64,000 nucleotides of DNA from Acidimicrobiia bacterium (GTDB taxonomy: Bacteria > Actinomycetota > Acidimicrobiia > Acidimicrobiales > Acidimicrobilacustridaceae): positions 1 through 64,000 of the forward strand of contig JAFIEP010000086.1 of NCBI GenBank assembly GCA_020832495.1. Direction: 5' to 3'. A program made the translations under genes and the position numbers. Positions 57,328 to 64,000 of the stretch are shown here, piece after piece. The notes below the pieces were generated by a model. It was given only the letters and a program-made list of their open reading frames with translations, was not told the DNA's origin and did no database searches. Numbering within the stretch: the stretch's first letter is position 1; every line of letters begins with the position of its first letter.

Positions 57328-57806
57328 CAGGTCTCCTCTGCCAGGCCCAGCAGGCCGGCCACGGCGCGCACGGCCAGTACGTAGCCCGCTGCCCCCAACC
57401 CAGAGATGGTGCCGGTGGCCACCGGGGCGACCACCGAGGTGTGGCGCCACGCCTCCCGTCGCTGGGGGTTCGACAGGTGCACCTCCAGAATCGGCCCGTC
57501 GAAGGCCGCCAGGGCGTCGTGCAGCCCCCACGCGTAGTGGGTGAAGGCACCGGGGTTGATGACGACGGCGTCCACCTCGCTGCGAGCAGCGTGCACGGCG
57601 TCGATGAGCACACCCTCGTGGTTCGACTGCACGTGGTCGAGGTCCACTCCGTAGCGGGCCGCCTCGGCGGCAGCTTCCTCCACGATCTGCGCCAGGGTGG
57701 TCGTCCCGTAGACAGCCGGCTCGCGTTCGCCCAGGAGATTCAGGTTCGGGCCGGACAACAACCGGAGCCGACCGTGCTGTAGCTGGGGGACGCCGGTGCC
57801 ACTCAT
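57327..57806 (-). CDS. aroQ: 3-dehydroquinate dehydratase, type II
   Basis: A 159-residue dodecameric enzyme for the third shikimate step. LLSGPNLNLLGEREPAVYGT carries the catalytic Tyr and Asn, HVQSNHEGVLIDAVH and VVINPGAFTHYAWGLHDAL the substrate residues, and EVHLSNPQRREAWRHTSVV the catalytic His. ATG 57806 overlaps the aroB stop as ATGA. Confidence 0.96.
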   Translation of the reverse strand: MSGTGVPQLQHGRLRLLSGPNLNLLGEREPAVYGTTTLAQIVEEAAAEAARYGVDLDHVQSNHEGVLIDAVHAARSEVDAVVINPGAFTHYAWGLHDALAAFDGPILEVHLSNPQRREAWRHTSVVAPVATGTISGLGAAGYVLAVRAVAGLLGLAEET

Positions 57807-58807
57807 GGCCGCACCGCCTCGAGGGCTGAGCGCACCGCCGACTCGTCGACGGGGGCCACCACCTCGGGTCCGTGGGGGCCGTCGAGGACGAAGGTCAAGC
57901 CGTCGGTGGCCTTCTTGTCACGACCCATGAGCACGATCAGCTCATCGGCATCGGCGCCTGGGGGCAGGGTGGCGGGCAGGTCATAGGTGGCCACCACCCG
58001 CCGGTGTTCCTCCACCCGGTCGGAGTCGATCCGCCCGAGGGTGTGTGCCAGCTCGGCGGCGAACACCAGGCCCACGGCCACGGCCTCGCCGTGACGCAGG
58101 TCGTAGCGTCCGGCGGTCTCGAGCGCATGCGCCAGCGTGTGGCCGTAATTGAGCAGCGCCCGCCGGCCGCCCTCGCGCTCGTCGGCGGCCACCACATCGG
58201 CCTTCAGTTGCACGCAGGCCGCCACCCGCTCGTCGAGTGGCAGGGCGTCGAGGTCACCGCCACCCAGGAAGTGGTACTTGGCCAGCTCACCGAGTCCTGA
58301 TCGCAACTCTCGTGGCGGCAGGGTGGCCAGCACCTCGGTGTCGCACAGCACGGCGCTCGGCTGCCAGAAGGCACCCACGAGGTTCTTGCCCTCGGGCAGG
58401 TTGACCCCCGTCTTGCCCCCGATGGCCGCGTCGATCTGCCCCAGCAGGGTGGTGGACACGTAGACCACCGACACCCCCCGGTGATAGACGGCAGCGGCGA
58501 AGCCGGCCACGTCGGTGACCAGGCCACCGCCGACGGCGACCACCACGTCGGACCGGGTGAGACCCCAGCGTGCCCACGAACGGCACAGGTCCTCCACAGT
58601 GGCCAGCGACTTGGCCTGCTCACCGTCGTCGATGACGCAGGTGAGGTGTTCACAGCCCGGATCGACGTCGACGCCCACCGACGCCTGGGTGACCACCACG
58701 GCGCGAGCCGCCGCAGGCGGCACCACCGACGCCAGCTCATGGCGTGCGCCGGCGCCCACGAACACCGGGTAGGTGCGCTCACCGAGAGGTACGGCCAGCT
58801 CGATCAC
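57803..58807 (-). CDS. aroB: 3-dehydroquinate synthase
   Basis: A 334-residue NAD- and metal-dependent enzyme for the second shikimate step. VVAVGGGLVTDVAGFAAAVY, YVSTTLLGQIDAAIGGKTGV, NLPEGKNLVGAFWQPSAVLC, and the metal ligands in LLNYGHTLAHALE. GTG 58807 overlaps the aroK stop as GTGA. Confidence 0.96.
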   Translation of the reverse strand: MIELAVPLGERTYPVFVGAGARHELASVVPPAAARAVVVTQASVGVDVDPGCEHLTCVIDDGEQAKSLATVEDLCRSWARWGLTRSDVVVAVGGGLVTDVAGFAAAVYHRGVSVVYVSTTLLGQIDAAIGGKTGVNLPEGKNLVGAFWQPSAVLCDTEVLATLPPRELRSGLGELAKYHFLGGGDLDALPLDERVAACVQLKADVVAADEREGGRRALLNYGHTLAHALETAGRYDLRHGEAVAVGLVFAAELAHTLGRIDSDRVEEHRRVVATYDLPATLPPGADADELIVLMGRDKKATDGLTFVLDGPHGPEVVAPVDESAVRSALEAVRP

Positions 58808-59403
58808 GGCTGCACCACCCCGAGACGCAGGATGCGATCGACCACGTCGTCCACCTCGAGACCGTCGGTGTCGACCACCGCAGCGGCCACCGAGTGATAG
58901 AGCACCTCGCGCTCGGCGGCCAGGCGGGCGACGGCGGGCTCGACCGGCGACGTGGGCTCGGCCCGGGTCCCGGGGGCGGCGCCGTTGCCGCCAGCCGTCG
59001 GATCGGGTCGCAGGAGCGGTCGATCGGCGGGGTCACCATCGAGGCGCGCCACCAAGGTAGGCACCTGGGCCCGCAGCCACACGGCCAGACCTTCCCGCTC
59101 GAGCAGCGCCCGGTTGGTCGCGTCGGTGACGACGCCGCCGCCGGTGGCCACCACGGCGTTGCGCCCGTCGGCGAGGACGTCGGCCAAGGCCTGGCGCTCG
59201 GCGGCGCGGAAGGTGGCCTCGCCGTGGCGATCGAACACCTCGGCCACGGTGGCACCGAGGCGCTCCTCCACCAGCTCGTCGAGATCAACGAAGGGGCGGT
59301 CGCAGCGCTCGGCCAGTCGCCGGCCGACGCTGGACTTCCCCGACCCCATCATGCCGACCAGCACCAGCGGGCCATCGGGCAGGGAGGCGGCGGTCTCAGG
59401 CAC
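58804..59403 (-). CDS. aroK: Shikimate kinase with extended lid
   Basis: A 199-residue P-loop kinase. LVLVGMMGSGKSSVGRRLAE, FVDLDELVEERLG (shikimate Asp), FRAAERQALADV and VVATGGGVVTDATNRALLE. It is about 25 residues longer than usual because of a Gly/Pro/Ala-rich insert (TAGGNGAAPGTRAEPTSP) in the region of the lid after RPLLRP. GTG 59403 overlaps aroC by 8 bases. Confidence 0.95.
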   Translation of the reverse strand: MPETAASLPDGPLVLVGMMGSGKSSVGRRLAERCDRPFVDLDELVEERLGATVAEVFDRHGEATFRAAERQALADVLADGRNAVVATGGGVVTDATNRALLEREGLAVWLRAQVPTLVARLDGDPADRPLLRPDPTAGGNGAAPGTRAEPTSPVEPAVARLAAEREVLYHSVAAAVVDTDGLEVDDVVDRILRLGVVQP

Positions 59404-60634
59404 GGAACGCCTCGTCGGGATCCCAGTTGAAGGCGACGTCGTCCACGGCGTCGGTCGTGGCCTGGGCCTGCTCGGCGACCTGGCGAGCGAAGCCCGCCGC
59501 GTTGCGGCGCAGCTCCCCCACCGAGTCGCCACCGAACTTCCGCAGCGCCTCCGAGGCCACCACCAGGGCACACATGGTCTCGGCCACCACCCCGAGCGCG
59601 GGTACCGCGGTGACGTCGGTGCGCTCGCGGAACGACACCGTGGCCTCCTTGGTGGCGGTGTCGACCGTTCCCAGGACAGGTCGGTTGAGGGTGGCCAGCG
59701 GCTTCATCGACACGCGGGCCACCAGGGGCCCACCGGTGCTGATGCCCCCTTCGAGGCCGCCGGCGCGCGTCGTGGCTCGCACGTAGCGTCCGTCGGCCTC
59801 GTCCCAGCCGATGGCGTCGTGGGCCACCGAGCCACGCTGGGCAGCCAACGCCACCCCGGCCCCGAGCTCTACCGCCTTGACCGCCTGGATGCTCATGAAG
59901 GCCTGCGCCAGGAGCCCGTCGAGCTTGCGATCCCAGTGGACGTGGCTCCCCAACCCGACCGGCACCCCGTGGGCCACCACCTCGACGGTGCCACCCAGCG
60001 AATCACCGTCGCGAGCGGCAGCCTTGATGGCGTCGACCATGGCCGCCTCGGCCTCAGGATGCACACAGCGCACCTCGGAGGCGTCGATGCGCTCGAGAGC
60101 CCCGGGCTCGGGGCCCGCCATGTCATCGGGCACGGCGGCGTCGCCGATGCGCACCACGTGGCTCAGGATCGACACCCCCAACTCGGCCAGCAGCGCCTTG
60201 GCCAGCGCGCCGGCTGCCACCCGGGCGGCCGTCTCGCGAGCCGACGCCCGCTCGAGCACGTTGCGCGCATCGTCGAAGCCGTACTTCTGCATGCCGGCCA
60301 GATCGGCGTGACCCGGTCGGGGCTTGGTCAGTGGCGCCTCGGTGCGACCGGGCGCCGGGTCCATCTCGGCATTCCACTTCCCGCGCTCCCACTCGCTGTT
60401 GCCGATCTCCACCGCCACTGGAGAGCCGAGGGTGCGGCCGTGGCGAACACCGGCCAGGAGGGTGACCTCGTCGGCCTCGAAGCGCATGCGCGGCCCGCGG
60501 CCGAACCCCAGGCGGCGTCGGGCCAATTCGTCGGCGATCTGCGCGACGGTGATGGGCAGGCCTGCCGGCAGGCCTTCGACGATGACCACCAGGCCACGGC
60601 CATGGGACTCGCCGGCGGTGAGGAAGCGGAGCAC
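59396..60634 (-). CDS. aroC: Chorismate synthase
   Basis: A 412-residue FMNH2-dependent enzyme for the last shikimate step. It opens MLRFLTAGESHGRGLVVIVE, with ADELARRRLGFGRGPRM, the FMN-binding AKPRPGHADLAG-like TKPRPGHADLAGMQKYG, ASARETAARVAAGALAKALL, and GGLEGGISTGGPLVARVSMK. GTG 60634 has TAGATT exactly 6 bases upstream, so transcription probably begins at the gene. It starts the aroC-aroK-aroB-aroQ-pepQ unit. Confidence 0.96.
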   Translation of the reverse strand: MLRFLTAGESHGRGLVVIVEGLPAGLPITVAQIADELARRRLGFGRGPRMRFEADEVTLLAGVRHGRTLGSPVAVEIGNSEWERGKWNAEMDPAPGRTEAPLTKPRPGHADLAGMQKYGFDDARNVLERASARETAARVAAGALAKALLAELGVSILSHVVRIGDAAVPDDMAGPEPGALERIDASEVRCVHPEAEAAMVDAIKAAARDGDSLGGTVEVVAHGVPVGLGSHVHWDRKLDGLLAQAFMSIQAVKAVELGAGVALAAQRGSVAHDAIGWDEADGRYVRATTRAGGLEGGISTGGPLVARVSMKPLATLNRPVLGTVDTATKEATVSFRERTDVTAVPALGVVAETMCALVVASEALRKFGGDSVGELRRNAAGFARQVAEQAQATTDAVDDVAFNWDPDEAFRA

Positions 60635-60640
60635 CCCTGC

Positions 60641-60646
60641 AATCTA
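60641..60646 (-). promoter_or_regulatory. TAGATT -10 box, 6 bases before aroC
   Basis: TANNNT hexamer in the 51-base gap after the prepilin peptidase gene, with 6-base spacing to the GTG. The best -10 match among the leaderless candidates. Confidence 0.5.
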
Positions 60647-60685
60647 CCGGCGTCGGACGACCCGGCCCGAACCGGATCCGGGGGC

Positions 60686-61420
60686 TCAGATCGTGAGGGT
60701 GGTGAGCGACGGGTACACGAACACCACGGTCAGCGCGCCGGCGACGAGGAACGGCCCCAGAGCGAACCAGCGTCGGGGGCGGGATCGGCGCTCTTCGATG
60801 GGCACCCGCACCGTGTAGACGATGCGATCCACGATGCCGTACACCGAGGCCAGCAGCACCCCGATCATCAGTGCGTAGAGCACCAGCCCCACCGCTTGCA
60901 GGCCGTCGGGCGCCAACCACCCGAGGTACAACCCCATGACGCCGCCGGCCTTCACGTCGCCGAAGCCCATCCCGATCAACCACCCGACGCCCAAGCAGAC
61001 GACCCACACGGCACCGCCGGCCAGCGCCCACCGGATACGCGCTGGTTCGTCCATGAGCAGCGAGCCGCCGACCACGATGGTGAAGATGACGACGTACAGC
61101 GGCGCCACGATGGCGTCGGGTAGTCGTTGCACGCGGATGTCCACCACGGCGAGCGGGACCAGACCCACCACCAGCGCCAGCGCCCCGAGCAGGTAGGGCA
61201 ACGGCTGATCGGCGAACCGCCAGCCGCAGGCCACGAACAGCGCCGTGGTGGTCAGGCTGATCACCAGTTGGTGCTCGTCGGGCCGCCAGCCGGGCCACGG
61301 ACGAACCAGGTTCTCGCGGTCGGGCACCCGCGTGGCCAAGACTCCGGCGAACCAGCCGGCCGGCAGCGACACGACGGCGCACACCAGCGCCAACACCGAC
61401 GCCTCGGGGGTGATCACCAC
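60686..61420 (-). CDS. A24-type prepilin leader peptidase
   Basis: A 244-residue polytopic aspartic peptidase. The catalytic Asp pair is D94 in VVDIRVQRLPDAIV and D155 in GMGFGDVKAGG. LGPFLVAGA near the end corresponds to the FGPxL element. An N-terminal PAGWFAGVLATRVP replaces the usual N-methyltransferase/Cys region, so it would only cleave. It processes type IV pilin-like or Tad proteins; no pilin gene is in the window. GTG 61420 or 61417 starts it. Confidence 0.88.
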   Translation of the reverse strand: MVITPEASVLALVCAVVSLPAGWFAGVLATRVPDRENLVRPWPGWRPDEHQLVISLTTTALFVACGWRFADQPLPYLLGALALVVGLVPLAVVDIRVQRLPDAIVAPLYVVIFTIVVGGSLLMDEPARIRWALAGGAVWVVCLGVGWLIGMGFGDVKAGGVMGLYLGWLAPDGLQAVGLVLYALMIGVLLASVYGIVDRIVYTVRVPIEERRSRPRRWFALGPFLVAGALTVVFVYPSLTTLTI

Positions 61421-61442
61421 GACGGCTCGACCGTCGGAGTGC

Positions 61443-62510
61443 TCAGGAGTTCACCGAACCCAAGAACTTGAGCAACAGGTCGCGGTTGAGCGAGCCCTCC
61501 TCCTCGGGGATACCGGCCAGCGCTTCCTCACGCTCCTCGGGCGTGGACGCCTTGGCCGCGGCAGCCACCGCTCGTGCGGCCGCCGGACTCAAGGTGGCCA
61601 ACTGGCGAGCGATGTCGGCGGCATCCATCTCGGGTTCGGCGCCGCCGTCGAGGTCGGCGCCCGCCGCTGCGTCGTCGGAGGCCTCGACGAGGGTGTCCTC
61701 CTCTGCCAGGGTGTCACTGGGCGACTCGTCGACACTCCAGCTGTCCTCGACGACCAATCCGTCGGGATCGAACGACTCGAACGACTCGGACTCGGCCCCC
61801 TCGACCACCTCGTCGACCCCACCGAATGCGGCGAGGCCCTCGCCCTCATCGGTGGCCTCCGCCGATTCGGTTGCGACGTCATCGGTCGACTCGGCCGGCG
61901 GCGCCACCACGTCGTCGACCTCGGGGACGCTCGGCTCGGCGACGGGAGCCTCAGGAGCATCGGCAGGGGCATCTCCCACCTCGGCCACACCCAGCTCCAC
62001 CAGGTCGCGCACCTGGCGCATGACGGCCAGCTCACCCAGTTCGGTGGCGGCTGCGTAGTCGCCCACCCGCCGGCCACCTTCGACTGCCACCACGGCCTTC
62101 CACTGAGCCGCATCCAAGGTGATGCTGTCAGCGGACAGCTCGGCACGCAGCGACACCCAGGCGTCGAGCGAGGGCACGACGGCCTCGAGTTCCTGCCATT
62201 CGGCGAGCATGGCTTCGGCGTCGGTGAGTGCCGTCTCGACCTCCACCGGTGCGCCGACCTCGGGCGCCAGCTCGTCCTGGTCGAAACTGAAGTCGCCGTC
62301 GGGGAAGCGCAGCAGTTCGAAGAGCACGTCGGTGGGGGTGGCCGTCGTGGCCGTCGACACGTCGCCGCCCACCAGCTTTCCTTCCACTGCCCACAGGCTC
62401 CCCGAGCCACGGGTGCCGGACAGGCGCAGCCGCCCGGTCTTCGACGTGGACGCCAAGAGACGGAGCACGTCAGCAAGTGCGAACGTCTCGATACTGCCCT
62501 GCAGAGCCAC
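61443..62510 (-). CDS. DUF4388 (PATAN-type) regulatory protein
   Basis: 355 residues. The first 90 form a DUF4388 unit: VALQGSIETFALADVLRLLA, STSKTGRLRLSGTRGSGSLW and LFELLRFPDGDFSFDQDE. A second helical piece is at about 95-190. The rest is very acidic (Asp/Glu/Ser/Ala) and probably disordered, ending in a short helix (NRDLLLKFLGSVNS). DUF4388 proteins are linked to response regulators, GTPase switches and surface motility. GTG 62510 has GGAGG 6 bases upstream. The prepilin peptidase gene follows after 22 bases, so a link to pili is plausible. Confidence 0.8.
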   Translation of the reverse strand: MALQGSIETFALADVLRLLASTSKTGRLRLSGTRGSGSLWAVEGKLVGGDVSTATTATPTDVLFELLRFPDGDFSFDQDELAPEVGAPVEVETALTDAEAMLAEWQELEAVVPSLDAWVSLRAELSADSITLDAAQWKAVVAVEGGRRVGDYAAATELGELAVMRQVRDLVELGVAEVGDAPADAPEAPVAEPSVPEVDDVVAPPAESTDDVATESAEATDEGEGLAAFGGVDEVVEGAESESFESFDPDGLVVEDSWSVDESPSDTLAEEDTLVEASDDAAAGADLDGGAEPEMDAADIARQLATLSPAAARAVAAAAKASTPEEREEALAGIPEEEGSLNRDLLLKFLGSVNS

Positions 62511-62612
62511 GTTTGACCTCCGGATCGACACTGCGAACGGACTACCTGCTCTCTGTCGGCAGGTTGGCGCCGGTGTGGAGGATTCCGATCAACCTCCCGG
62601 CAGCAGCGGAAC

Positions 62613-63467
62613 CTACACGACGGACGAGGCGCCGGTGTCGGCTGCCTGGCGCATGACCGCCACAGGGGCCGGTCGGCCCGTCCACAGCTCGAAGGCGGCA
62701 GCCGCCTGGTGCACCAGCATGCCGAGACCGTCGATGGCGACGACGCCCGCTCGGCGAGCCTCGGTCAGCAACTCGGTCTCGAGCGGCTGGTACACCAGGT
62801 CCGCCACCGCAGCGACCCCTTCGAGCACCTCGGCGGGGACCGGCAGGCCGGGCGTGCCCGCCATACCCACGGGCGTGGCGTTCACCAGCAGGTCGGCGCC
62901 GGCCACGTCGGCGGTGGTGCCGAGCCGACCGCGGTCACCGGCCAGCATCGCGGCCCGGCGCCCGCGCGCCTCGTCACGGTTCACCACCGTGACGGACTCG
63001 GCACCGGCCTCGGCCATGGCGGCCACCACAGCCCGGGCGGCACCGCCGGCGCCGAGGACCACCACCCGACGACCAGCGGGGTCGATGCCCTCGGCTCGCA
63101 GCGATGCCACGAACCCGGCACCGTCGGTGTTGTGCCCGACGAGCTCCGACCCCTCGACCGCGACGCAGTTCACCGCCCCGAGCGTGGTGGCCGCTCCCGA
63201 GCAGCGGTCGACCGCGGCGGCGACCTCGGCCTTGAGCGGCATGGTCACCGACAACCCACCCAGCCCGAGTGTGCGCATCGCCTCCACCGCCGCCGCCCCG
63301 CCGCCGGCGCCCACCTCCCAACCGGCGAACACCCAGTCCAGCCCGCAGGAACGAAAGGCGGCGTTGTGGATGGCAGGCGAGCGCGAGTGCCGCACGGGGT
63401 CACCGATCACGCCGGCCACGGTGGTGGCGGCGGTCAGCGGGTGGGACACGCCCGACGGGTCACTCAC
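62613..63467 (-). CDS. aroE: Shikimate dehydrogenase
   Basis: A 284-residue NADP-dependent enzyme for the fourth shikimate step. GVIGDPVRHSRSPAIHNAAF, GLSVTMPLKAEVAAAVD (catalytic Lys), GAVNCV, GHNTDGAGFVASL (catalytic Asp), VVLGAGGAARAVVAAMAEAG and LVNATPVGMAG. GTG 63467 overlaps the mltG stop as GTGA, an order also found in mycobacteria. Confidence 0.96.
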   Translation of the reverse strand: MSDPSGVSHPLTAATTVAGVIGDPVRHSRSPAIHNAAFRSCGLDWVFAGWEVGAGGGAAAVEAMRTLGLGGLSVTMPLKAEVAAAVDRCSGAATTLGAVNCVAVEGSELVGHNTDGAGFVASLRAEGIDPAGRRVVVLGAGGAARAVVAAMAEAGAESVTVVNRDEARGRRAAMLAGDRGRLGTTADVAGADLLVNATPVGMAGTPGLPVPAEVLEGVAAVADLVYQPLETELLTEARRAGVVAIDGLGMLVHQAAAAFELWTGRPAPVAVMRQAADTGASSVV

Positions 63468-64000
63468 TCGAACAGGCCTCGGGCGCGGGATTCGTCGGCC
63501 ACGCGCAGGAACTCGTCGTAGTTGTTGGTGAAGAAGTGGCGGCCATCCTCCTCGGCGAGCACGTAGAACAGCCAGTCCCCCTCGGCGGGTGCCAGCGCGG
63601 CGGCGATCGAATCGCGCCCCGGCGCGGCGATCGGCCCCGGCGGGATCCCGAACGAGGCCCGGGTGTTGTACGGCGAGTCGGTGTCGAGCTGGCTCTGGGT
63701 GAGGGTCTCGACCCGCTCACCGATGGCGTAGAGCACGGTGGCGTCGATGTCGAGACGCATGTCGCGCAGCAGCCGGTTGTAGATGACCCGCGCCACCATG
63801 GGCTTCTCCTCGGGGATGCGGGTCTCGGACTCGATCATCGAGGCCACCACCAGCGCCTCGAACGGAGTGATCGGGCGCGAGCCGGCCGCCCCCTCGAGGC
63901 GAGCCGTCGCGTCACCCAGCCCCTCCTCGTCGGCCACCCGGTCGAAGGTGGTCACCATCTCCTCGACCAGTCGCTGGGCGTCGTGGCGATGCTCGTCGAG
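63464..64000 (-). CDS. mltG: Endolytic murein transglycosylase MltG, C-terminal part (cut by window edge)
   Basis: The last 178 residues of a YceG/MltG protein, which cuts nascent glycan strands at the inner membrane. EALVVASMIESETRIPEEKP carries the catalytic Glu. MVARVIYNRLLRDMRLDIDA, SPYNTRASFGIPPGPIAAPG and HFFTNNYDEF complete the domain. The N-terminal membrane anchor lies beyond base 64000. Confidence 0.93.
   Translation of the reverse strand, partial: LDEHRHDAQRLVEEMVTTFDRVADEEGLGDATARLEGAAGSRPITPFEALVVASMIESETRIPEEKPMVARVIYNRLLRDMRLDIDATVLYAIGERVETLTQSQLDTDSPYNTRASFGIPPGPIAAPGRDSIAAALAPAEGDWLFYVLAEEDGRHFFTNNYDEFLRVADESRARGLFE

Overview
The window is high-GC actinobacterial DNA and carries one long run of core genes. 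Gene content and order (mltG-aroE...aroC-aroK-aroB-aroQ-pepQ-efp-nusB, pyrR-pyrB-pyrC-carA-carB-pyrD-pyrF, mihF-gmk-rpoZ-coaBC-metK-priA, def-fmt-rsmB, ribD-ribE-ribBA-ribH-hisG, infC-rpmI-rplT-tsnR-pheS-pheT) follow the pattern known from mycobacteria and other Actinobacteria. The single-Lys PGKGG loop of EF-P, a MihF homologue, a PimB-like mannosyltransferase and TANNNT -10 boxes also point to Actinomycetota. The accessory genes suggest a deep lineage such as Acidimicrobiia; that placement is inference. No rRNA, tRNA, CRISPR array, insertion sequence or prophage was seen.

Layout. 1-360: 5' end of a DUF222/13E12-type HNH gene. 500-11286 (minus): a string of close-set genes for a small Cys protein, QueG, a PimB-like glycosyltransferase, a membrane protein, an SRPBCC protein, an ArsA/Get3-like ATPase with a small coupled helical protein, an SMC-like coiled-coil protein, an eRF1-like protein, a ROK sugar kinase and an AlaC-like aminotransferase. 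11325-12946 (minus): zinc ribbon plus NYN-domain protein. 13027-18475 (plus): DEDDh exonuclease/UvrC-like fusion, three small membrane-anchored proteins, a vWA protein and a TerB-COQ4-like fusion. 18539-21225 (minus): ion channel, alkyl-DHAP-synthase-like flavoprotein and a 43-residue membrane peptide. 21281-27196 (minus): translation operon infC-rpmI-rplT-tsnR-pheST with a structured leader. 27306-29692 (plus): a small acidic protein and a large polytopic membrane protein. 29720-34467 (minus): riboflavin genes, hisG and a cold-shock-like protein. 34573-45914: moaB, rsmB-fmt-def, priA-metK, coaBC, rpoZ, gmk and mihF, with three plus-strand genes between them. 45975-55067: pyrimidine operon under a PyrR-type attenuator. 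55096-64000: nusB, efp, pepQ, shikimate genes, a prepilin peptidase, a DUF4388 protein and mltG (cut by the window edge).

How the genes work together. Six shikimate-pathway or linked genes (aroE, aroC, aroK, aroB, aroQ) feed aromatic amino acids. The pyr block encodes all of UMP synthesis except orotate phosphoribosyltransferase. The rib block makes riboflavin from GTP and ribulose 5-phosphate. def-fmt-rsmB and infC-rpmI-rplT-tsnR-pheST serve translation. Many neighbours overlap by 1 or 4 bases (ATGA, GTGA, TTGA, TGATG), so translational coupling is general here.

Most notable. infC appears to start at ATA, overlapping the stop codon of a six-codon upstream frame, behind a leader with mutually exclusive hairpins. 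pyrR has a PyrR-binding-loop consensus followed by an intrinsic terminator. Two genes seem to start at CTG in a CTGA junction with the upstream stop. At least eleven genes show TANNNT placed 6-7 bases before the start codon, the signature of leaderless mRNAs. Also notable are an SMC-like protein without a Walker A lysine and the vWA / TerB-COQ4 gene pair.
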